Assembly: GCF_001692325.1 (NCBI RefSeq)
Contig: NZ_LXKN01000046.1
Coordinates: forward strand, 310,001-374,000
Direction: 5' to 3'
DNA: 64,000 bases
Source of the DNA: Rhizobium sp. AC27/96
Lineage (GTDB): Bacteria; Pseudomonadota; Alphaproteobacteria; Rhizobiales; Rhizobiaceae
This document shows, in pieces, positions 24,786-32,529 of the stretch (its first letter is position 1; each line of letters starts with the position of its first letter). The notes below the pieces were generated by a model. The model saw only the letters and a program-made list of their open reading frames with translations. It had not been told where the DNA came from and did not search any database. The translations under genes were made by a program, and so were the position numbers.

Positions 24786-27527
24786 TCAGCCGGCCTTGGT
24801 CACAGTTTTCTTCAGCTCGTAGAGCACATCGAGGGCGCCGCGCGGCGTAAGGTCGTCGAGGTCGAGTGTCTTCAACCTCTCTTCGACCTTGGACGGCTCG
24901 CGTCGTCCCACGGCCTCCTCGCGGCGAACCGCGACCTGGAAGAGTGGCAGATCATCGATGAGCTGGCTTGCCGGGTTCTTGCGGTCTGCATCCTCAAGCC
25001 GCGTCAGAACGTCGCGGGCGCGTGCCACCACGGACGCCGGCAGGCCGGCAAGTCTGGCCACCTGAATGCCGTAGGAGCGGTCGGCAGCCCCCGGCCCGAC
25101 CTCGTGCAGGAAGATGACGTCGCCGTCCCATTCCTTGACGCGCATGGTGGCATTGGAGAGCCGCCCGAGCTTTTCCGACAAGACCGTCAGCTCATGGAAA
25201 TGCGTGGCGAAGAGACCGCGGCAGCGATTGGCCTCGTGCAGATGCTCGACGGCGGCCCATGCGATCGACAGTCCGTCGAACGTGGCGGTGCCACGGCCGA
25301 TCTCGTCGAGAATGACGAGCGAGCGCTCGGTCGCCTGATTGAGGATCGCCGCCGTCTCGACCATTTCGACCATGAAGGTGGATCGGCCGCGCGCCAGATC
25401 GTCGGATGCGCCGACTCGCGAGAACAGCCGGTCGACAATGCCGATATGGGCTGAAGCGGCGGGCACGAAGGCGCCCATCTGCGCGAGAATGGCGATGAGC
25501 GCGTTCTGGCGCAGGAAGGTCGATTTACCGCCCATGTTCGGGCCGGTCAAAAGCCAGATGGCGCCGTCCTTGCCGTCTGATGTCGGCGAAAGGTCGCAAT
25601 TATTGGCGACGAAGGGTCCACCGGCCTGACGGCGCAGTGCCTGCTCGACGACCGGATGGCGACCGCCCTCGATGGCGAACATGCGGCTCGCGTCGACGAG
25701 TGGGCGGCAATAGGCCTGCTCCTCGGCCAACAGCGCAAGGCCGGCCGCGACATCGATCACCGACAGCGCGCGAGCGCCGGCCTTGATCGCTTCTGCATTG
25801 GCGACGACGGCCGCGACCATCTCGTCGAAAGCTTTCAGCTCGATGGCGAGCGCCTTGTCGGCAGCGTTGGCGATGCGGCTTTCGAGATCGGCAAGTTCGG
25901 TCGTGGTGAACCGCATGGCATTCGCCATGGTCTGGCGATGAATGAAGCGCGCCTTGGCCTCGGACGTATCGGTCATGGGACCGGCATTGCCCGCCGTGAC
26001 CTCGATGAAATAGCCGAGCACATTGTTGTGCTTGATCTTCAGCGACTTGATGCCGGTTTCCTCGGCATATTGCAGCTGCAGGCCGGCGATGACCCGGCGT
26101 GACTGGTCACGCAGCGCCCGCACCTCGTCCAGCTCTTCATTCGCCCCTTCCCTCAAAAAACCGCCGTCGCGCTTCAGTAGCGGCAGTTCGTCGGCGAGCA
26201 TGGCGGCGAGCAGCGCTTCGAGATCGGCGGGCAAGCCGCTGAGCCCGGCCAATGCGGCCTTCAATTCCTCGGGCAGGAGGGCCGAGCCGAGCATGCGGGC
26301 GACATCACCGGCGGCACCGAGACCCTGGCGGATGGCCCAGAGGTCGCGCGGGCCGCCACGATCCAGCGCCAGGCGCGAGAGGGCGCGCGGCATGTCGGGC
26401 ACATGCTTCAGCGCCGAGCGCAGATCGCCGCTCAGCGAAGGCTCTTCCGCCAGAAAGCCGATCGAATCCAGTCGCTCGTTGATCCGCTGGGGATCGGTGA
26501 GCGGCGACATCAACCGTTCGGCGAGAAGCCGGGCGCCACCGCCGGTGACCGTGCGGTCGATCGCCTTCAGCAGCGAGCCGTTGCGATCGCCGGAGAGCGT
26601 GCGTACCAGTTCGAGATTGGCGCGGGTGGCGGGATCGATGAACAGCGTCGATGCACCGCTTTCCCGCTCCGGCAGCCCGAGCGGCGGCCGTTCGGCAAGC
26701 TGGGTCTTTTCGACATAGGCGATAGCCGCTGCCGCAGCGGCGAGCTCGGCGCGGCTGAACGTGCCAAAGCCATCGAGGGTCGATACGCCGAAATAGCGCG
26801 TGATGCGGCCCTCGGCGCTGGCGCTGTCGAACAGCACGGCCGGCTGCGGAACGGCGGTGCGGCCGAGAATATCGAAGACCGGCTTCAGCTCGGGATCGTG
26901 GAACATCGTATCCGGCAGGATCAGCTCGCGCGGATCGATGCGCAGGATATCGGCAAGCAGCCGCGAAGCCTCGGTCTCCGCCAGCCGGAATACGCCCGTC
27001 GAAATATCGATCCAGGCGAGCGCCAGCTGCGGCTCGGCACCGCCGCGAATGCGCGTCAGCGCCATCAGATAATTGGATTCCGAGGGCGAGAGCAGCTTTT
27101 CCTCGGTGATCGTGCCTGGCGTCACCAGACGCACGACATCGCGCCGCACCACCGACTTGCCGCCGCGCTTCTTCGCCTCGGCCGGATCTTCCACCTGCTC
27201 GCAGACGGCGACGCGGAAGCCCAGAGAAATCAGTTTCTGCAGATAATCGTCGGCGGCATGAACCGGCACCCCGCACATCGGGATATCCTGGCTCATGTGC
27301 TGGCCGCGCTTGGTCAGCGTGATGCCGAGCGCGCGCGACGCATCGATGGCGTCCTCGAAGAACAATTCGTAGAAATCGCCCATGCGGTAAAACAGGAGCG
27401 AACCGGGATTGTTCGCCTTGATCTCGATATATTGCTCCATCATCGGAGTCGCTGAGGCGCGACTTTCCTCCGAGGCAAGCTCGGCGGCCGAGAAAGCATC
27501 GACGCTGTGGGTTTTACGTTCGTTCAC
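24786..27527 (-). CDS. mutS: DNA mismatch repair protein MutS
   Basis: Recognises base mismatches and small loops and recruits MutL. The N-terminal mismatch-binding domain includes GDFYELFFEDA with the Phe-x-Glu wedge, Walker A is TGPNMGGKSTFLRQ, and SLVILDEIGRGTATFDGLSIAWA is the Walker B region. There are 913 residues, somewhat longer than E. coli MutS. It diverges from the malic enzyme gene across 112 bases. Confidence 0.97.
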   Translation of the reverse strand: MNERKTHSVDAFSAAELASEESRASATPMMEQYIEIKANNPGSLLFYRMGDFYELFFEDAIDASRALGITLTKRGQHMSQDIPMCGVPVHAADDYLQKLISLGFRVAVCEQVEDPAEAKKRGGKSVVRRDVVRLVTPGTITEEKLLSPSESNYLMALTRIRGGAEPQLALAWIDISTGVFRLAETEASRLLADILRIDPRELILPDTMFHDPELKPVFDILGRTAVPQPAVLFDSASAEGRITRYFGVSTLDGFGTFSRAELAAAAAAIAYVEKTQLAERPPLGLPERESGASTLFIDPATRANLELVRTLSGDRNGSLLKAIDRTVTGGGARLLAERLMSPLTDPQRINERLDSIGFLAEEPSLSGDLRSALKHVPDMPRALSRLALDRGGPRDLWAIRQGLGAAGDVARMLGSALLPEELKAALAGLSGLPADLEALLAAMLADELPLLKRDGGFLREGANEELDEVRALRDQSRRVIAGLQLQYAEETGIKSLKIKHNNVLGYFIEVTAGNAGPMTDTSEAKARFIHRQTMANAMRFTTTELADLESRIANAADKALAIELKAFDEMVAAVVANAEAIKAGARALSVIDVAAGLALLAEEQAYCRPLVDASRMFAIEGGRHPVVEQALRRQAGGPFVANNCDLSPTSDGKDGAIWLLTGPNMGGKSTFLRQNALIAILAQMGAFVPAASAHIGIVDRLFSRVGASDDLARGRSTFMVEMVETAAILNQATERSLVILDEIGRGTATFDGLSIAWAAVEHLHEANRCRGLFATHFHELTVLSEKLGRLSNATMRVKEWDGDVIFLHEVGPGAADRSYGIQVARLAGLPASVVARARDVLTRLEDADRKNPASQLIDDLPLFQVAVRREEAVGRREPSKVEERLKTLDLDDLTPRGALDVLYELKKTVTKAG

Positions 27528-27639
27528 GGAGGTGCAGTTTTTCCAAAAAATGAGGTGTCACCCTATCCGCGCGCCGGTATAGAAGACAACAGCTATCGGG
27601 CAAGAGGGACCGGTCGCCCACAGGAGGTTTGGAGGAAAA

Positions 27640-29928
27640 ATGGCTGACAGCAAGAGCAAGTCGCGTCCGGGAACCGGGATCACCGATCAGGAGGCACTGG
27701 ACTTTCACAAGCAGGGCCGACCCGGCAAGCTTGAGATCAACCCCACCAAGCCGATGGCGACGCAACGCGATCTTTCCCTTGCCTATTCGCCCGGCGTAGC
27801 CGTTCCCGTGAAGGCGATCGCCGCCGATCCGGCCACCGCCTATGATTATACCGCACGCGGCAACATGGTCGCCGTCATCTCCAACGGCACGGCCATTCTC
27901 GGCCTCGGCAATCTGGGGGCGCTCGCCTCCAAGCCGGTCATGGAAGGCAAGGCTGTCCTCTTCAAGCGCTTCGCCGACGTCGATTCGATCGATCTCGAAA
28001 TCGACACCGAGAATGTCGATGAATTCATCAATTGCGTGCGCTATCTCGGCCCCTCCTTTGGCGGCATCAATCTCGAGGATATCAAGGCGCCCGACTGTTT
28101 CATCATCGAACAGCGGCTGCGCGAACTGATGGATATTCCGGTCTTCCATGACGACCAGCACGGCACCGCAATCATCGCCGCCGCCGGCCTGATCAACGCG
28201 CTGGAATTGACCGGCCGCGACCTCAAGACCACCAAGCTCGTCTGCAATGGCGCGGGTGCTGCCGCGATCGCCTGTATCGAGCTGATCAAGGCCATGGGCT
28301 TCAACCCGGAAAACATCATTCTCTGCGACACGAAGGGCGTGATCTATCAGGGCCGCAGCGAGGGCATGAACCAGTGGAAGTCGGCGCATGCGGTCAAGAC
28401 CGACAGGCGGACGCTGGCCGAAGCCATGAAGGATGCGGACGTCGTGTTCGGCCTGTCGCAGAAGGACGCCTTCTCGGAAGACATGATCCGCTCGATGGCC
28501 GACAAGCCGATCATTTTCGCCATGGCCAATCCCGATCCGGAAATCACGCCGGAAGAAGTCGCCCGCATCCGCGACGATGCCATCATGGCGACCGGCCGCT
28601 CGGACTATCCGAACCAGGTCAATAACGTCCTTGGCTTTCCCTATATCTTCCGCGGCGCGCTCGATGTGCGCGCCACCACCATCAACGACGAGATGAAGAT
28701 CGCCGCCGTCAGGGCGCTGGCGAGCCTGGCGCGCGAGGATGTTCCCGACGACGTTGTCGCCGCTTACCAAGGCGCAAGGCCGCGCTTCGGCGCACAATAT
28801 ATCATTCCCGTGCCGTTCGATCCGCGTCTGATCTCGGCAATCCCGGTGGCTGTCGCCAAGGCGGCGATCGAAAGCGGCGTCGCCCGCCGCGACATGCCCG
28901 ATATGGACGCCTATGCCCGCGAGCTTTCCGCACGCCGCGATCCGATCGCCTCTACGCTGTCGCAGCTTTATGAACGCGTGCGCCGGCACCAGAAGCGCAT
29001 CGTCTTTGCCGAGGCCGAAGAAGAACAGGTCATGCGCGCCGCCCTCTCCTACGCCAATCAGGGTCTCGGCACTGCCGTCCTGCTCGGCCGCGAGGATCTG
29101 ATCCAATCCACCGCCGAACGCGCCGGCATCGACCTCAATCGCCCCGGCCTCGAAATCGTCAACGCCCGTATTTCCAAGCGGGTCGACGCCTATATCGACT
29201 ATCTCTATGCCCGCCTGCAGCGCCAGGGCTACCTGCACCGCGACGTAACGCGCCTGATCCACAACGACCGCAATCACTTTGCCGCTTGCATGGTGGCACT
29301 GGGCGATGCCGATGGCATGGTGACGGGCGTGACGCGCAACTATTCGACGGCACTCGGCGACGTGCGCCGCTGCCTCGACGCGAAACCAGGGCACCGGGTC
29401 ATCGGCGTTTCGATCGTGCTCGCCCGCGGCCGCACCGTCTTCGTTGCCGATACAGCCGTGCATGACATGCCGACCGCCGAGGAACTGGCCGATATCGCCG
29501 AAGAGGCAGCGGGTTTCGCGCGGCGCATGGGTTATGAGCCGCGCGTCGCCATGCTCGCCTATTCCACCTTCGGCCATCCCTCGGGCGAGCGTTCCGAGCG
29601 GGTGCGAGAGGCCGTCAACATCCTCGACAAGCGCTATGTGAATTTCGAATTCGATGGCGAAATGGCAGCCGACGTGGCGTTGAACCGCAAGATCCTGGAG
29701 AGCCTCTATCCATTCTCGCGTCTCTCCGGACCGGCAAACGTACTCGTGATGCCGGCCTTCCATTCCGCTGCGATCTCCACCAAGATGCTGCAGGAACTCG
29801 GTGGCTCAACCGTGATCGGACCGCTGCTCGTCGGGCTCGACAAGCCGGTGCAGATCACCTCGATGGGCGCGAAGGATTCCGATATCGTCAACATGGCCGC
29901 AATCGCTGCCTACGGCGCGGGATCCTGA
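27640..29928 (+). CDS. tme: NADP-dependent malic enzyme with phosphotransacetylase-like domain
   Basis: Oxidatively decarboxylates malate to pyruvate. The malic domain (about residues 15-190, with YSPGVAVP and FHDDQHGTAI) is followed by the NAD(P)-binding domain (VCNGAGAAAIACIEL), and the last 330 residues match phosphate acetyltransferases but are usually regulatory. There are 762 residues, as in rhizobial Tme and Dme. Synteny with mutS and olsB suggests Tme, the NADP form; Dme is the alternative. Two ribosome-binding sequences, AGGAGG and GGAGG, stand in tandem at 27622-27635. Confidence 0.88.
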   Translation: MADSKSKSRPGTGITDQEALDFHKQGRPGKLEINPTKPMATQRDLSLAYSPGVAVPVKAIAADPATAYDYTARGNMVAVISNGTAILGLGNLGALASKPVMEGKAVLFKRFADVDSIDLEIDTENVDEFINCVRYLGPSFGGINLEDIKAPDCFIIEQRLRELMDIPVFHDDQHGTAIIAAAGLINALELTGRDLKTTKLVCNGAGAAAIACIELIKAMGFNPENIILCDTKGVIYQGRSEGMNQWKSAHAVKTDRRTLAEAMKDADVVFGLSQKDAFSEDMIRSMADKPIIFAMANPDPEITPEEVARIRDDAIMATGRSDYPNQVNNVLGFPYIFRGALDVRATTINDEMKIAAVRALASLAREDVPDDVVAAYQGARPRFGAQYIIPVPFDPRLISAIPVAVAKAAIESGVARRDMPDMDAYARELSARRDPIASTLSQLYERVRRHQKRIVFAEAEEEQVMRAALSYANQGLGTAVLLGREDLIQSTAERAGIDLNRPGLEIVNARISKRVDAYIDYLYARLQRQGYLHRDVTRLIHNDRNHFAACMVALGDADGMVTGVTRNYSTALGDVRRCLDAKPGHRVIGVSIVLARGRTVFVADTAVHDMPTAEELADIAEEAAGFARRMGYEPRVAMLAYSTFGHPSGERSERVREAVNILDKRYVNFEFDGEMAADVALNRKILESLYPFSRLSGPANVLVMPAFHSAAISTKMLQELGGSTVIGPLLVGLDKPVQITSMGAKDSDIVNMAAIAAYGAGS

Positions 29929-30002
29929 TCGACACCGCGAATAGCACAGCGGGCGGGCCGAACGAAGATGATAGTTACCGTAGGATTTCGGTGGAGACTA
30001 TG

Positions 30003-31415
30003 ATGATGAGTGACGCCCAGCCCCTGTTCGCAGCACTGCGCAATTCGGCGCAGCCGGATATCGTCGACACGATCGAGCGGCTCGTTCTCGAGGCGCCCGA
30101 CCGCAAGCTCAACCGCGTGAACGCGCTTGCCTTCGCGACCGACAGAGGCTTCGACGAGGAACAGACCATCAATGCCTTCCTGCATGGCTCGCGCCTTGGC
30201 CTGTTCGACATGTCATGGAATATCGTTTGTCCGAGTTGCGGCGGGGTATTGGATGCCAATACCTCGCTGAAAACCGTACAGAGCGAAACCTACAGATGCG
30301 TGATGTGCGCCGCCGGATACGAACCGACGCTCGATGACATGGTTGAGGTCACCTTCACCGTCAGTCCGCGCGTGCGCCGCATCGAGGCTCATGATCCGCA
30401 TAATCTGTCGCCGCTTGAGTATTTCCGGCAGATTTACTGGGGCTCGGGCGTCGATCTTCCCGATGACGGCTACGAGGAAAAGTTCGATCAGTTCGTCCTG
30501 GAAGCCCTGGAGTTGCCTGTTGGAGAGAAGGCCGTCGTATCTCTTCAGTTGCCGGCGGGGTTCATCATCATTTTCGAACCGGTGACGCATGCCGCGCAGT
30601 TTATCGAGGTGCAGGGGCAGCCATCGAAGGAACGGCAGGCCCTCTCGCTCGTGTTCGACCGGATGTACCTGCACAACGACATCATGGAGCTGAAGCCGGG
30701 TTCCGTGCGTATCTCGCTGGAAAACCATTCAGACGCCCGCGCGCTGCCATCGGTTGTCTTCGCAAACGAGGTGTTTCACACGCTGATCGGCCAGCGGCGG
30801 CCATTCCTGACGGCAAAACAGCTGCTTTCCAACCAGACCTTTCGCGACATCTATCGCACCGACACCATCGACATCAATCAGCGCCTGAAGATCACCAGCC
30901 TGACCTTTCTCTTCACAGATTTGCGCGGCTCGACGGCGCTCTATGAAAGGGTCGGCGACCTTGCCGCTTTCGATCTGGTGAGAACGCATTTCAGCATTCT
31001 GCACGAGATCGTGGGGGCGGAGGCCGGTGCGGTCGTCAAAACCATCGGCGATGCCGTCATGGCCACCTTTCCGACGCCGGATCGGGCATTGGTCGCGGCG
31101 ATGCGGATGCGCGAAGCCATGCTCGGCTTCAACAGGGAGCGCGGAAACGACGATCTTCTGCTGAAGATCGGCATCCACGAAGGCCCCTGCATTGCAGTGA
31201 GCCTGAACGAGCGGCAGGATTATTTCGGACAAACCGTCAACATCGCCTCGCGCGTGCAGCACCTCGCCACATCACGCGACATATTCGCCACGAGCTCCGT
31301 CCTCGACAATCCACGTGCCGCGGCATTGCTGACCGCGCACGGCTTGAGCCCGCAATCCCATCAAGTCTCCTTGAGGGGCATCACGGATGCGATCAATATT
31401 TTCGCGATCCCTTGA
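30003..31415 (+). CDS. Class III adenylate/guanylate cyclase with zinc-ribbon-like region
   Basis: Predicted to make cAMP or cGMP. The C-terminal cyclase domain (about residues 300-440) has the metal-binding Asp in FLFTDLRGST, the second in KTIGDAVMATF with its preceding Lys, and the Asn and Arg of GQTVNIASRVQ, so it appears catalytically complete. The N-terminal 290 residues resemble the DUF5939-type region and contain CPSCGG and CVMCA, two CxxC pairs about 20 residues apart. No membrane segment is visible. GGAG at 29993-29996 favours the ATG at 30003 or 30006 over the GTG at 29991. It lies between tme and olsB. Confidence 0.85.
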   Translation: MMSDAQPLFAALRNSAQPDIVDTIERLVLEAPDRKLNRVNALAFATDRGFDEEQTINAFLHGSRLGLFDMSWNIVCPSCGGVLDANTSLKTVQSETYRCVMCAAGYEPTLDDMVEVTFTVSPRVRRIEAHDPHNLSPLEYFRQIYWGSGVDLPDDGYEEKFDQFVLEALELPVGEKAVVSLQLPAGFIIIFEPVTHAAQFIEVQGQPSKERQALSLVFDRMYLHNDIMELKPGSVRISLENHSDARALPSVVFANEVFHTLIGQRRPFLTAKQLLSNQTFRDIYRTDTIDINQRLKITSLTFLFTDLRGSTALYERVGDLAAFDLVRTHFSILHEIVGAEAGAVVKTIGDAVMATFPTPDRALVAAMRMREAMLGFNRERGNDDLLLKIGIHEGPCIAVSLNERQDYFGQTVNIASRVQHLATSRDIFATSSVLDNPRAAALLTAHGLSPQSHQVSLRGITDAINIFAIP

Positions 31416-31421
31416 GATCAG

Positions 31422-32300
31422 TTAGCTGGCGAAGCGACCTGCGTCCGCGCCGTAATAATTGACGTAGCGGTCCGAGATGCTTGCGATCGGCAGAACGATG
31501 AGGACATCGGTCGTGTTGAAGGCCTGATCGACGACGGCCGTCGAACCGACCATGGCGCCGAGGCGCAGATAGCCCTTGATCAGCGGCGGCAGCGCCATCA
31601 GCGCCTTCTTCGGATTGACGGCTTCGACCGGCATCAGGTCCATGTTGCGGGCGAGCGACGGCAAGGCGCCGACGGTCCACTCATCCTTGGCAAGGACGTT
31701 GTGATAGAGGAAGGAAAGAGCCAGCGCATGCTGTTCCGGAAGGACGCCCGGGAAAGAGGCGCAACCGATCATCGCGCCCATGCCGTGCTTTAGCGCATAG
31801 GCCCAATTGCCCTGCCATAGAAGCTCGACCGTACGCTTGTTGCGGTATTCCGGCAGCACGCAGGAGCGGCCAAGCTCCATGAAGCGCTTGTCGGGATGAC
31901 GGGCAAGCAGCGCATCCAGATCGAATTCGGAGGCGGAATAGAAGCCGCCATTGGCCATGGCCACTTCCTGGCGCAGCAGGCGATAGGTGCCGACGATCTG
32001 GTCTTCCGGATCGCCTTCGAGCGACCGGTCCAGGACGAGCAGATGGTCGCAGATGGCATCCCAGCCGTCGATATCGCGCTGGCGACGCATGGCGTCAGCC
32101 GGCAATTGCGCTTTCATCTCCTCGACGAAAACACGATAGCGGACAGCCTGAGCGGCATCGATCTCGCTCGCCGTGCGGGCAAGGCGAGTTTCTAGATTTC
32201 CGATGCGTCCAAGCACATCGCTGGCAACCGGCGCAACCGTTGCCTTTGAAGACTGAACCATTTCGCCCTGAGCTTCGCGATTCAAAATTTCGATGGACAT
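31422..32300 (-). CDS. olsB: Ornithine-acyl-ACP N-acyltransferase OlsB
   Basis: Transfers a 3-hydroxyacyl chain from acyl carrier protein to ornithine, giving lyso-ornithine lipid, the first step of ornithine-lipid synthesis. It is a GNAT-like acyltransferase of the autoinducer-synthase-like family; AQAVRYRVFVEEM, ICDHLLVLD and FMELGRSCVLPEYRN are typical. The ATG at 32300 follows GGGGGAGA and gives 292 residues; an upstream in-frame start would translate through the promoter. OlsA, for the second step, is encoded about 17 kb away. Confidence 0.93.
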   Translation of the reverse strand: MSIEILNREAQGEMVQSSKATVAPVASDVLGRIGNLETRLARTASEIDAAQAVRYRVFVEEMKAQLPADAMRRQRDIDGWDAICDHLLVLDRSLEGDPEDQIVGTYRLLRQEVAMANGGFYSASEFDLDALLARHPDKRFMELGRSCVLPEYRNKRTVELLWQGNWAYALKHGMGAMIGCASFPGVLPEQHALALSFLYHNVLAKDEWTVGALPSLARNMDLMPVEAVNPKKALMALPPLIKGYLRLGAMVGSTAVVDQAFNTTDVLIVLPIASISDRYVNYYGADAGRFAS

Positions 32301-32348
32301 GGCGATTCTCCCCCTACGGGCCGATATAGCGCCATAAACCAAATTCAT

Positions 32349-32366
32349 GCGACAGGAAAGTGACAT
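32349..32366 (-). promoter_or_regulatory. Candidate PHO box upstream of olsB
   Basis: On the minus strand, ATGTCAC, a four-base spacer and CTGTCGC make two 7-bp repeats with the 11-bp period of PhoB sites (consensus CTGTCAT). Each repeat has two mismatches. It ends 49 bases before the olsB start, the right place for an activator. In S. meliloti ornithine lipid synthesis is known to rise in phosphate limitation through PhoB. Confidence 0.55.
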
Positions 32367-32529
32367 GCAGCATTGCTAAAAGCAAGAAGCGTGCCCGTTG
32401 CAATTTTCGAATGAACGCACAGTCCCCAACTTAGCGGCACCGATTGCCTGTGGTTGAGGGCGGCCAATGCCTTCTATCGGGCATTGATGAATCCGGGCCG
32501 CAATCTTCCTTCTAAAACGAAATAGCCGG

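Noticed and set aside
27514..29763. A 749-codon frame on the minus strand opposite the malic enzyme gene
   Set aside because: Antisense shadow of a well-supported gene, with no recognisable motif; the same reasoning applies to long frames opposite rpoN, ubiB, glnD, metK and lnt.
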